Source: Aedes albopictus (taxonomy: Eukaryota; Arthropoda; Insecta; Diptera; Culicidae). From it: a stretch of 64,000 nt of DNA. This document shows, piece after piece, positions 21,071 to 32,740 of this stretch. Where the stretch lies: contig NC_085138.1 of NCBI RefSeq assembly GCF_035046485.1, positions 365,431,238 to 365,495,237 on the forward strand. Reading direction: 5' to 3'. Position numbers and translations under genes: made by a program. The stretch's first letter is position 1. Each line of letters opens with the position of its first letter. Below the pieces are notes generated by a model. That model was not told the DNA's origin and did not search any database. It saw only the letters and a program-made list of their open reading frames with translations.

Positions 21071-21994
21071 CAGGGGATGGCCAAAATGTTTGGGATAGGC
21101 AAATTTTTTTCTCCCACAAAAAAAAATCAACATGCTGTAACTTTTCATAGAGTGCATCAAAAAATCCCAAATTTTGACTGTTCGTCAACCTATTATGTGT
21201 GCATCATTGGTACAAATTAAGGCTCGATTGATTAATATTTCGCGAAGTTAGAACCGTTCGGGTAAAACACTATTTTTTAGACAACTAATTTTTGAACTAT
21301 CATATCTCGGAAACCAGTGAACCGAATTGAAAGAATTTTTAAACGTTTATCAACAATATATTGATAATCAATACGAGGTTATAAAATGTAATATTTTCTC
21401 ACGGCGAATTAAGTTTATACCAGGTTGAAATTTTTACCCATATAGAGGAAAATAAGTCAAATTTACAATACCACACAAAAATTATTAAATATGTTCTTCC
21501 TTCAATCTGAATAGGCTCTAATATATCTGATTAGAGATAATTTAAGAACAGAAGTGGAAAATCTTCGAATATCAACACTATTATTTATTGATATTGATTT
21601 ATAAAAATTCCATTTTTTCTAGAAAAATCCAAAAAGTGTCAATCCATGATAACTTTTTTCAACGTTTAAAAAGTACCTATGTTTTAATAGTTTGTGAAGA
21701 ATTTACATGTTGTTAGTGTACGTTCAAAATTTTATTCAATTCGGTTCACTGGTTTCCGAGATATGACAGCTCAAAAATGAGTTGTCTAAAAAATAGTGTT
21801 TTACCCGACCGGTTCTAATTTTGCGAAAGATTATTCAATCGAGCCCAAATTTATACCAATGATGCACATATAATAGGTTGACAAACAGTCAAAATTTGAG
21901 ATTTTTTGATGCGCTCTATGAAAAATTATAGCATGTTGAACTTTTTTGTGAGTGAAAAAAAGTTGCCTATCCCAAACATTTTGGCCATCCCCTG
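21071..21994. mobile_element. TA-flanked non-autonomous element with long TIRs, 924 bp
   Basis: Termini CAGGGGATGGCCAAAATGTT and the exact complement, flanked by TA (21,069-21,070 and 21,995-21,996). The inverted arms extend about 270 bp inward with substitutions and include matching TCATATCTCGGAAACCAGTG / CACTGGTTTCCGAGATATGA. The centre (about 21,350-21,650) is unpaired AT-rich DNA with no transposase frame. TA flanks suggest Tc1/mariner mobilisation. Confidence 0.88.
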
Positions 21995-21996
21995 TA

Positions 21997-23440
21997 TATG
22001 TTTGCAGGAAGAAAACTTTGGAACTCTGAAGAAACTTATAACGATTATTCAATGAAGCCTTTGCCAAAATATCTGAAAAAATTCCTGGATAACTTCCTAA
22101 AAGCCTCCCTGAAAAAAAATGTCTCAAAGAGTTTTTCGGAAATGTAAAGAATAATTTCCTACAGAATTACCTGGCGAAACTTATGAACGATTTCCTGGAA
22201 TATTTCATTTGAGGAAATAAAAATAAAAATGGAACTTATTGATAATTTTTGGGTGCTAACGACTTGAATGATGTCTGCTAGTTTTAATCTAATCTTTGAC
22301 GATATGCAGAAAAACGGTGTTTGGTTGATTTATACGTGCGTCACATTAATCAAGAGTTTTAAGAAAAGTTGCTATGCTATGTAAATTGTCCAGTCCACAA
22401 AACATCCAAGGCTGCTTTGGACTCGTTAAGTTTTTAAAAAGTTTGCTCAATTCATCACAACAAGTGCCTCTCTTGCTGGAACGATTTCAGCATAGTTCCA
22501 GCCATTTAAATTGTAGAAATCTTTCGGCAATAACTCACTTATCAACTCAGGCATCCACGGCACTTGAATTGTAAGCACCACCTAAAAGGCAGGAGTAGGT
22601 AAAAGCATCCATCATCTCAACTGAAGAACCCAAACAAAAAAAAGTTGAATTTCAAATTGTAGCGTATTTTCTTTCTCCGTTTGTTTGGCTACATTCGAGT
22701 TATAAAAACAAGGCAAACCAGAGAGTCATTCTTTTCACTTTCAACTATAGAAACAAAAAAAAAGCAAATCGGTAGTCGCTGTGGAAGTCCACAGAAAAAA
22801 AACCATTTGGCTCCGATTCAAATCGCGCTTACCCGAAAAACGAAAGTAAAACTGAAGAACCTTGACTGAGAGTGGTCCCGGTCCGGATCAGCTCAGCGGA
22901 ACAATGGGTCAATATTTGGATTACCCGGAATTCCTGCGGTTGCATTTCGGGTGCTTACCTGGGAAAGAGAAGAAGAGAAAAAAAAGTCAGATAATTTGCT
23001 AAGGATTAAACGGAGATCCGGACTAATATCATCCTGATGGAGATGATTTATCGCTCGTTTGGCTGTATAATGGGGAAGAGAGGTCAATTTCATGGAATTC
23101 TGCTGCCGTCGTCGCCGCCGCCACAAGGACTTACTGTGCGCGGTCGGTCACTTATGGATGGATACAGTGCATTAACGACTTTGGATTGGGATCGACCGAA
23201 GCGTGAGTGAGCAGATCACGTGCGAATCAACGTCGTCGTCGTCATCTTATGTATGAGAGTTTCCATCGCATAACGGAGAGCGTTGTGGAGGATTACTCGA
23301 TGGCCGATGGTGTGGAAAAACTAAGATTTATGGGCACTATAATGTGCTGCTAGACGGTTTGCTTGCACCTCTGAAGCTTGAATTGGATTAATTTTATGCT
23401 GGCTGTTAACTTGGAAGAAGTTTAAGTGGTGCAACAACAA
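21997..23440. other. Degenerate repeats then single-copy-looking DNA, no gene found
   Basis: Up to about 22,200 are minisatellite remnants. 22,220-23,440 is largely non-repetitive, with short GC-rich stretches (for example around 22,880-22,960 and 23,100-23,240). Open frames of 60-80 codons show no domain. This could be host intergenic or intronic DNA. Confidence 0.4.
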
Positions 23441-23444
23441 TTTG

Positions 23445-26403
23445 AAACAATTCCTAGAAGAATGCATAGAGGAATTCCTAGAGGAATTCCTAGAGGAATT
23501 CCTAGAGAAATTCCTAGAAGAATTCCTAGAGAAATTCCTAGAGAAATTGCTAGAGAAATTCCTAGAGAAATTCCTAGAGGAATTCCTAGAAAAATTCCTA
23601 TAAGAATTCCTAGAGAAATTCCTAGAGAAATTGCTAGAGAAATCCCTATTGAAATTCCTAGACGAAATTCTAGAGAAATTCCAAGCCGAATTTCTAGAGA
23701 AATTCCTAGAGGAATTCCTAGAGAAATTTCTAGAGAAATTCGTAGACGAATTCCTAGAGGAATTCCTAGAGGAATTCCTTGAGGAATTCCTAGAGGTAAT
23801 CCTAGAGGAATTCCTAGAGGCATTGCTAGAGGAATTCCTAGACGAATTCCTAGAAGAATTCTTGGAGGAATTCCTAGAGGAATTGGTAGAGGAATTCCTA
23901 GAGGAAATCTTAGAGGAATTCCTAACGGAATTTTTAGAGGATTAAATTTTCAGAGGAATTCCCTAGGAAATTCCTAGAGGAATTCCTTAGAGACATTGCT
24001 AGAGGAATTCTCAGAGAAATTCCTAGAGGAATTCTTAGAGGAATTCCTGGAGGAATTTGTAGATAAATTCCTGGAGGAATCCGTAGAGGAATTCCTGGAG
24101 GAATTCTTAGAGGAATTCCTAAAGGAATTCGTAGAGGAATTCCTAAAGGAATTCTTAGAGAAATTTCTAGAGGAATTTCTAAAGGAATTCCTAGAGGAAT
24201 TCCTAAAGGAACTCCTAGAGGAATTCCTAAAGGAATTCCTAGAGAAATTCCTAGAGATAGTTCTGACGGAATTCCTAGAGGAATTTCTAGAGATAGTTCT
24301 AAAAGAATTCCTAGAGGAATTCCTGGAGATAGTTTTAAAAGAATTCTTAGAGGAATTCCTAGAGATAGTTCTGAAGGAATTCCTAGAAGAATTCCTAGAG
24401 GAATTCCTAGAGGAATTCCTAGAGCAATTCCTAAAGCAATTCTTAGGTTCCAGAAGAAATTCTTAGAGAAATTTCTAGAGGATTTTCTGGAGGAACTCCA
24501 GTAGGAATTCTTGGAGGAATCTCAGGAAGATTTTCAGGAGGAATTAAAGAAAGAAATCCAGAAGGAATTCAAGGATGAATTCTAGAAGGAAATAAAGGAT
24601 AAATTCTAGAAGGAATTCCAGAAGGAATTACAAGAGGAATTCCAGAAGGAATTCCAGGAGGAACTCCAGATGAAATTCCAGGAGGAATTCCAGAAGAAAT
24701 TCCAGATGAAATTCCAGGAGGTATTCCAGATGATATTCCAGGAGGAAAACCAGATGAAATTCCAATAGGAAATCCAGATAAAATTCTAGGAGGAATTCCA
24801 GATGAAATTCCAGGAGGAAATCCAGATGAAATTCCAGGAGGAATTCCAGATGAAATTCCAGTAGGAATTCCTGTTAAAATTCCAGGAGAAATTCCGGATA
24901 AAATTCCAGGAGGAATTCCAGATAAAACTCCAGATGAAACTCCAGAGGAATTCCAGGAGGAATTCCAGGAGGGATTCAAGGAGGAATTCCAGGAGGAATT
25001 CCAGGAGGGATTCAAGGAGGAATTCCAGGAGGAATTCCAGGAGGAATTCCAGGAGGAATTCCAGGAGGAATTCCAGGAGGAATTCCAGGAGGAATTCCAG
25101 GAGGAATTCCAGGAGGAATTCCAGGAGGAATTCCAGGAGGAATTCCAGGAGGAATTCCAGGAGGAATTCCAGGAGAAATTCCAGGAGGAATTCCAGGAGG
25201 AATTCCAGGAGGAATTCCAGGAGGAATTCCAGGAGGAATTCCAGGAGGAATTCCAGGAGGAATTCCAGGAGGAATTCCAGGAGGAATTCCAGGAGGAATT
25301 CCAGGAGGAATTCCAGGAGGAATTCCAGGAGGAATTCCAGGAGGAATTCCAGGAGGAATTCCAGGAGGAATTCCAGGAGGAATTCCAGGAGGAATTCCAG
25401 GAGGAATTCCAGAAGGAATTCCAGGAGGAATTCCAGGAGGAATTCCAGGAGGAATTCCAGGAGGAATTCCAGGAGGAATTCCAGGAGGAATTCCAGGAGG
25501 AATTCCAGGAGGAATTGCAGGAGGAATTCCAGGAGGAATTGCAGGAGGAATTCCAGGAGGAATTGCAGGAGGAATTCCAGGAGGAATTCCAGGAGGAATT
25601 CCAGGAGGAATTCCAGGAGGAATTCCAGGAGGAATTCCAGGAGGAATTCCTAGAGAAATTCCAGGAGGAATTCCAGGAGGAATTCTAGGAGGAATTCCAG
25701 GAGGAATTCCAGGAGAATTTCCAGGAGGAATTCCAGGAGGAATTCCAGGAGGAATTCCAGGAGGAATTCCAAGAGGAATTCCAGGAGGAATTCCAAGAGA
25801 ATTTCCAGGAGGAATTCCAAGAGGAATTCTAGGAGGAATTCCAAGAGGAATTTCAGGAGGAATTCCAAGAGGAATTTCAGGAGGAATTCCAAGAGGAATT
25901 TCAGGAGGAATTCCAGGAGGAATTTATTTATTTATTGACGTCAATCAAAAGTAGACCGTTTTGTTACATTTTAAACTCAAGCTTATTTCAATTCCAAGAG
26001 GAATTCCAGGAGGAATTCTAAGAGGAATTCCAGGAGGAATTCCAAGAGGAATTCCAGGAGGAATTCCAAGAGGAATTCCAAGAGGAATTCAAGGAGGAAT
26101 TCCAAGAGGAATTCCAGGAGGAATTCGAAGAGGAATTCAAGGAGGAATTCGAAGAGGAATTCCAGGAGGAATTCCAAGAGAAATTCCAGGAGGAATTCCA
26201 GGAGGAATTCCAAGAGGAATTGCAGGAGGAATTCCAAGAGGAATTCTAGGAGGAATTCCAAGAGGAATTCCAGGAGGAATTCCAAGAGGAATTCCAGGAG
26301 GAATTCGAAGAGAAATTCCAGGAGGAATTCCAAGAGGAATTCCAGGAGGAATTCCAAGAGGAATTCCGGGAGGAACTCCAAGAGGAATTCCAGGAAGAAT
26401 TAC
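23445..26403. repeat. 3-kb GGAATTCC minisatellite, 12-bp unit with 24-bp higher-order blocks
   Basis: Each unit carries an EcoRI-type palindrome GGAATTCC plus four variable bases. Sub-blocks are: TAGAGGAATTCC (about 23,450-24,470); a 24-bp dimer of AGATGAAATTCC and AGGAGGAATTCC (about 24,640-24,930); homogeneous AGGAGGAATTCC (about 24,930-25,640); and a dimer of AAGAGGAATTCC with AGGAGGAATTCC (about 25,770-26,400). Long open frames on both strands are period artefacts. Confidence 0.97.
25924..25985. other. 62-bp non-repeat insertion inside the GGAATTCC array
   Basis: ATTTATTTATTTATTGACGT and following sequence interrupt the 24-bp dimer block, which resumes afterwards. The TTTA-repeat end suggests the tail of a retroelement. 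I cannot name it. Confidence 0.5.
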
Positions 26404-27681
26404 CCGAACAAATTATTGGAGGAAATTTTATCATCTACCCCAGGAAACACTCCCATTTTATCAACTTTCTAGGAATAAAACATACCACACACATCTCTTC
26501 ATCACCCAGCCGACAACTTTAACCTCAACAATCCCGGCAAAACCATCACTCTTCCAATCACCCACGCATTAACCGCAGAAAATTGCATCCCATTCTTCCT
26601 CAAATGGCTCGAATGAATGCACTCCCGCCCGAGAGCAGCGGAGATGCACTTTCCGCTGTGAAAGCATTAATTTACGTAATAAATTAAACTTAATTTCACA
26701 TCTTCTGTCCGCGGAGTGCGGTGGAGCAGCGCAGAAACTTTTGTCAGAATGTTCCCTCACGGGAGGGGGGGGGGGTTGTGGCTGGTTACCGTTCCATTTC
26801 TCCGTTGCACTCTCACCTAAATGCCTACCTTCCTGAACCACGCAAACAGCCGACATAATTAGTAGCTCTGCTACTTTAGAACGAACTCTTCCGGCTTCTT
26901 CCGTGTTCTAGGTTCACCGGGTGGTTCTCTGTTGTGGCATCACCTCGCATTCAGTTTTCCTCTATGGGAATATATGTCGTGTTTTTTCTCCTTTTTTTTG
27001 TCATGGGCCGACGAAAGTAGCCCATCAGATGAAAGACATCGCAGAAAATGAGTCTTGAATGGGGTGTAATTTTTCTTGAACACGCGCCGCTGCCGCTGAC
27101 TTGGCCGCTGATACAATTCTAGGAACGTCGACGAGTCTCAAAAGCAGCGCCATGACCACCACGTGATATGGTTGGGCTGCATTCTACAGTCCATCACGCC
27201 AGCAGCAAAGGGCAGAAGAGAAGTGCTCTGATTTTGTGAGTGAAAAATTGCCTCGGTCATTACGCTCCCCACTAGAATTGGTAGAAGGAAAGAAATGAAA
27301 TGACACAAATGGGAGTCAATTTTAGTCAATTTCTTTGTTTGAAGATTTATTCACTTAGCTGACTAAAATGGGGCAGAAAATGGGGTTTGGGGAAGTTTTT
27401 CTTTCGGCGAGTGAAGGATGGTGAATTTCAACAGGTTTGATCTCATTCTTTGGTTGACGGATGTGGAGCTGTCAGGGTGGACAGATGGTTTTCACCTCTA
27501 TCCAGAAATAATGTATTCATCAGAAGACCGGAAATAAAATTCTCTTTAGAGTGACAAATGTCAAATCAAAACAGCATAAATAATCCAGACCCAATAGTAA
27601 GCTCTAAAAATGGTCAACTTTTGAGAAACGGAGGAAAGAGTTTTCCAAAAAGAAATAATGATTGAAGACATTAATTAGACA
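26404..27681. other. Single-copy-looking DNA, no gene identified
   Basis: Balanced composition and few repeats. A poly-G run (GGGAGGGGGGGGGG) lies near 26,761. Short frames lack domains. A candidate stretch of host non-coding DNA. Confidence 0.4.
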
Positions 27682-28088
27682 TTATGACAATACAGCATAC
27701 AGAGAGTGCAAATAAAAATCTGCGTCGAATGAGATTCTATTTTCCCTTGTGTGTGATGGTTTGATGGACTTTTCGATTTCCGCATTTATCACCAATCATA
27801 CATATATGCACTGGTGAGCTCGTTTCTTGTTATTGTTTTATTGCGGATATTTCAAATAACCATGTCACAAAATGTTGGAATAGTATGTCATTTCGACATA
27901 TCTTAACTCAACCACCTACAGCTCATTTTAGAAGCTGAACCTGAGAATATGGTATATGAAAAACTTGTGACGGATAGACCAGTTCTACAAGAAAAGCATG
28001 GAAAAACCGCTCTTCTTCGAATATTTAAGGTATATGTTACGAACTATCTTCGAAAAATGCCAATTTATGTTCACCATGAATATCAATT

Positions 28089-28312
28089 GCCATTTTTCGA
28101 AGGTAGCCCGTGACGCTTCCATCCTCGATGACCGTATGGACGTGGCCGGCCCCGTGTAGACTTGATAAAGTTTGAAATTCTCGAAAATGTACATTGAGAG
28201 TGGTAGCTACTCCCAAACTCTGTTTGTTGGTTCCTTGTGCAGCTTCGATGGTTCTGGTCAATCACGGAGTATCCACTACGCACTGTATGGTCACCTATGC
28301 TCATGCTTATTA
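28089..28312 (+). mobile_element. Decayed 3' end of the retroposon found at 38.0-38.8 kb
   Basis: It matches the reverse complement of 38,030-38,230, including CCATCCTCGATGACCGTA, GGACGTGGCCGGC, GGTTCCTTGTGCA, GGTCAATCACGGAGTA and the terminal GCTCATGCT. The match ends at the 3' tail, as expected for 5' truncation. Possible diverged target duplications are ATTATGACAATACAGC (27,685) and TTATGACAACACAAGA (28,310). Together these would imply an insert of about 600 bp. Confidence 0.7.
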
Positions 28313-28588
28313 TGACAACACAAGATACAGAGAGTTCTATTTCCAGAGAGTGTTAATTTGCAAAAAAAAAACTTCGAAAAAGATTACAATTTAAGTTATT
28401 TACGACTTTTTTCTTGATAAGCTTGAATACGTTTTTTTATGTGTTTTTTTTTCTTTTTTATATAAGCGTAAATTTGAACTAATTAATAACTAGCTGTCCC
28501 AGCAAACGTCGTTCTGTAAAAAAAGCCTCGAAAAAAGGAATTTCAAACTTTTCGGTTTCGGTGCGTTCTCGATCGATTTTACCAATTA

Positions 28589-29266
28589 CACTAGTTTACA
28601 GCATTTTTGAACTCGGTAAGCTGATGATCATTTTTGGTATAGAATCATGCCCTGAGTTCGAAAACGCGAAGGAAAAAAATTACAGTAGAGCGGAAATTTT
28701 TTCGACTTTCCATACAAGGTTGATGATTTGCAATCGATTTTTGTTCTATTTTTAAGCAAAGTCGCTCACTTCAAACATCTCATTCTCCGTAATCAATGCT
28801 CCGATTGTACTGAAATTTTTACTGTAACTCGCCTACATATGATATGTCAAATAAACGTCGAGAAAGAATTTTTAAATTGTTTTTTTCTTACTGAAAAAAA
28901 ATACATTTCTTCAATATTTTTTGGGAATTTTGCTAAAATTTAAGGAGATCGTCCCTAAAACACGCCAATATCTTGAATTTCATTAATCTGACGCAAAACC
29001 TGTATTCAGATGATCGAATGGTATTGTATTCAGCTTTTTATTTATGGAAAAAGATTTAAAATTGGTTGAACAAAACGCAATATATTTGAATTTTAGTAAA
29101 TTACATATTTTGAAAAGTTGTAAAACTCGATATTGAGCTAAAACTCAAAAACTGTTCTACTTAAAATTTGTTGAAGGTCGGTTTCGAAATCAGCGCTAAA
29201 TTGTGCTTCAAAAATTTTGGTCGTAGACAGAAGTTCACGACTTTCGTTTTATTTTGTAAACTAGTG
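28589..29266. mobile_element. Non-autonomous DNA transposon, CACTAGTTTACA termini, copy 2
   Basis: Perfect 12-bp terminal inverted repeats CACTAGTTTACA / TGTAAACTAGTG, with TTA on both sides (28,586-28,588 and 29,267-29,269). It aligns along its whole length with 8859-9529. No transposase frame. Confidence 0.88.
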
Positions 29267-29487
29267 TTACTTTATCGTACGAACACGCCGGAGCCCTGCA
29301 CGAATGGAACACCGAAAGAATGGTGTAGATCCGTTGGTCCGTTCCCGAGCCAAGATGATCAAAGAATTCTTTAAAACCCTTTGAAGCCGGAATTTTTCCA
29401 AGCGTTATTATGTTTTTTTCTAAGTTTTTCTGTAGTTTTGGTGGTTAATAGCATTAAAACGGTAGAATATTATGAAGAATATTTTTT

Positions 29488-29765
29488 CTGGATATCCTAG
29501 GACATCCAAACTGTTCTTGAGTTTAGATCCTTAAGTCTACGGGTATAACGGTAACTTCTTTCATTTTACAAAGCTACGATTTGTAATCTATCATGTCCAG
29601 TAAGTCTTTTGAAAGGTTAATAGACACTATCAGATCAGTCGGGATATCTTAGATCATCCAAACTGTTCTTGAGTTTGAATCCTAAAGTCTACGGGTGTAA
29701 CGCTAACTTCTTTCATTAAAAGCTACGATTTGTAATCTATCATGTCAAGTGTGAAAGGTACAGTA
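29488..29765. repeat. Tandem duplication, about 152-bp offset
   Basis: GGATATCCTAGGACATCCAA... at about 29,490 recurs with changes at about 29,642. Shared phrases include CATCCAAACTGTTCTTGAGT and AGCTACGATTTGTAATCTAT. Confidence 0.75.
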
Positions 29766-29879
29766 ATGTTTTTTTTTTATCAACTAAGCTTCATAACACC
29801 AAGAAAGCCTATAATATCCCTAAAATATATAACAACGCTAAAGCAATAAGCTCTATTGCTTTTATAAGTACAATGAATT

Positions 29880-31290
29880 ATGTAACACTACTTAACGTAG
29901 TGGCGAAAGCTATTATCACAAGTGTAGACCTCAATCTATGGTCTCCGGAGTAGTGTTGTTGATCTGGGATATCTCAAAACTATCTTGAAACGACTCATGA
30001 TATGCTAGGGGGATTACAGATTACAGTTTAAAGTTCATTGTGCGAATACTGTTACTATCAAGAGCTGAACTTCAGGACGACTCTCAATGTCCCAAAAGTT
30101 CATAATAATATACAGTAGACTTTAGGTTGATCCAGTCACCGTGATTGATTGAAACGTTACTCAGTATGTCAGAAATAGCTGATGTTATGAATGTAGACCT
30201 GAAGTTCTGAACTCAAAGAAAGTTTGGCTGATCTGGAACATTCCCATAGTGTCTCTAAATGATATTTGAGATGGCTAGAGCTTCACGGATCTCAGCAGAT
30301 TATGTTATGCTATTAATTATTGGGAAAACACATAAAGTTTTTCTTGTAGATTTGAAGGACTTCATTAATGATCAGTTTTGACGACCTTGAATTGGGGCAT
30401 TCAAGGTTTATAATAAAAAATAGACTTCGGATTGGTCCTGTAACTACGGGTAAATATGCAAGCAGATATGGCTGTTGTTACGAGTGCGTACCTGAAGTCC
30501 TGAACTCCAAAGTAGTTTATTTGACCTGGAATATTCCTGTAGTATCCTTAAATGACATTTGAGATTCCAAGAGCTTCGCGGATACCAGCAGATTATGCAA
30601 TATTATTATTTATGGCGAAAACATATAAAGTTATTCTTGTAGATTTGAAGGGCTTTATCATAGAACAGTTCGGACGACCCTGATTGTCCCAATGGTTTAT
30701 AATAAGCTAGTAGACTGCAGATTGCTCCAGTAACTTCGGTTGATTATGCAGCGTTATGCAGAATAACAGATATGGATAGTGGATACTGTTACGAGTGTAG
30801 ACCTGAAGTTCTGAACTCCAAAGTAGTTTGGCTGTCCGGGAATATCCCTGTAGTGTCTCTAAATGATATTTGAGATTTCAAGAGCTTGGCGGATCTCAAC
30901 AGATTATGCAATAATATTTATTTATGGCGAATACACATCAAGTTTTTCTTGTAGATTTGAAGGACTTCATTATAGAACAGTTTGGACGAACCTGAATGTC
31001 CCAAAGGTTTCTAATAAAAAAGTAAACTCATCAGTAAGATTGGTCCAGTAACCACGGTTACTCAGTATAACAGAAATGGATTCTGTTACGAGTGTAGACT
31101 TGAAGTTCTGAGCTCCAAGGTAATTTGGCTGACGTGGAATATCCCTATAGTGTCTATAAATGACATTGTAGATGTCAAGAGCTTCACGGATCTCAGTAGG
31201 TTATACAATGCTATTATTTGTGGCGAAAATACATAAAATTATTCTTGAAGATTTGAAGGACCTCACTATAGGACAGTTTGGAACACCTAG
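29880..31290. repeat. About 300-bp tandem satellite, 4-5 diverged units
   Basis: The phrase GTAGACCTGAAGTTCTGAAC recurs near 30,192, 30,487, 30,797 and 31,094, spaced about 295-310 bp, with a more diverged unit near 29,920. Each unit also contains CTTGTAGATTTGAAGGACTT and GATCTCAGCAGATTATG. Short open frames have no domain. Confidence 0.85.
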
Positions 31291-31340
31291 CACATCCCAG
31301 AATATAAAACACCTTTTGATATTCTTGACGAAGGCTAAAT

Positions 31341-31726
31341 CAGGGCTGCCCAACCTTTTTCGCATGTTTCAGACATTTACAATCGGTACTTTCGCGAAAC
31401 AAGTAAAACATGGAGTATTTTAACATCAAATGTAAGCTTAGTGTTACACCTAACTCATCCAAGCGGAAAAGTTAGTATTTGTTGACAATGTTTAGCTACC
31501 GGTGCAGTTGAAGCCAAAAAACTATCCGGCCCGCGGGCCGGTTGGATTTTTTGACTGAATTGTCACGGTAGCTAAGTGGATAAGTTAAATTTGAATTTGA
31601 ACACATGCATCCATAAGCCCTAACACCAGGCTTCCATTTGATGGTAAAAGATTTAATATCTGACCATTTTTACGCTCGTACGGACCAATACTGTATGAAA
31701 CAAGCGAAAAAGGTTGGGCAGCCCTG
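31341..31726. mobile_element. hAT-type MITE, 386 bp, perfect 8-bp target duplication
   Basis: Terminal inverted repeats CAGGGCTGCCCAACCTTTTT / complement, and an exact 8-bp duplication GGCTAAAT at 31,333-31,340 and 31,727-31,734. An internal GGCCCGCGGGCCG palindrome is common in hAT elements. It has no transposase frame and must be moved in trans. Confidence 0.93.
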
Positions 31727-31734
31727 GGCTAAAT

Positions 31735-32160
31735 GAATACATATAAACGTAACCCACATCCATGTTCAGCTTTTAGAACAACTAGTATGTCAATTATTTC
31801 GTTTTTCCAAATTTCATTGTGTCCAGGATGTTCTGTTATTAGAGAAGTCCCAAATACAAATATTGCAATTTTTCCCTAATAGAGGACTCAATTTGCAATA
31901 ACTTTGCCGTAGACAGTATTCTGTTTTATCGAATGGGTGAATTTATACAGCCGATTCCATGTTGGGGTCATATTTGACCCCTCCGGCTCCAAAGAGTTAT
32001 TCCTTTGGAGACAGAATTTTCACCTTTCTCGATGCAACATCGCTGGTCTAGAATACGTTTGTGTTGGTCGAGTTTCTCGGCTGGGTAAATTTGACCCATC
32101 CCAAAGGGTTAAATTTAATGTGTAAACGACGGACAAGGGACGTTAATTGAGCAAAGAGAG
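31735..32160. other. Spacer with a fragment related to the TTAA MITE
   Basis: Around 31,960-32,112, GGGGTCATATTTGACCCCTC and CCCAAAGGGTTAA echo the TTAA element at 9987-10,099. The fragment is too diverged to define its ends. No gene. Confidence 0.45.
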
Positions 32161-32740
32161 GTTTCAGACGTGTTTCAGGGATCCCAAGGGGTTTCAATGG
32201 GACCCAAGGAGATCTCAGAAACATATCGAAGGGATTCAGTGAGCTCCAGGGAGTCTCAGTGGCTATTCAGAGGGCCTCAGGTGTGGAAATTGCGTGAGAT
32301 TGTGGCGACATTGATTTTCGGAGCAGGTTTCAGGTGCATTTTCGGTGGTCTGAGGGAGGTTTCGAAGGTATGGCAGCGAATTTCAGAGGATTTTCGACGG
32401 GTTTTGGAGGCGTTTTCGGTGGTTGCAGAGGGTCTCAGGTGCGTTACATGGGGTCTGAGGTGTTTTTTTCGAGGGATTTTGGAAGCATTTCAGGAGGTTT
32501 CAGAGGATTTTTAGCGGGTTTCAAAAGCGTTATGGAGGCCTTTTCGATTGTTTTTGAAGGGTTTCTGGTGCACAACATGGGGTTCGAGGAGGTTTAAGGA
32601 GGATTTTGGAGAATTTCAAGAGGTTTCAGAAGATTTCGGCTGATTTCAGAGGCGTTACGAAGACGATTTCGAGGGTTTCTGGACGCCCCAGGTGCATTAC
32701 ATGGCGTCCGGGGGTTAAGGGGAATTCGTTTCGTTAGGTT
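32161..32740. repeat. Degenerate GGTTTCAGGGG / GGTCTCAGG repeats, plus polarity
   Basis: Loose tandem units of about 25-35 bp rich in GGTTTCAG, GGTCTCAG and GAGGTTT. The 114- and 87-codon open frames follow this repeat and are not genes. Confidence 0.7.

Noticed and set aside
23426..26572. Long frames rich in [17 protein letters not shown] or GIPRGIPG
   Set aside because: All are translations of the 12-bp GGAATTCC minisatellite in different phases and strands.
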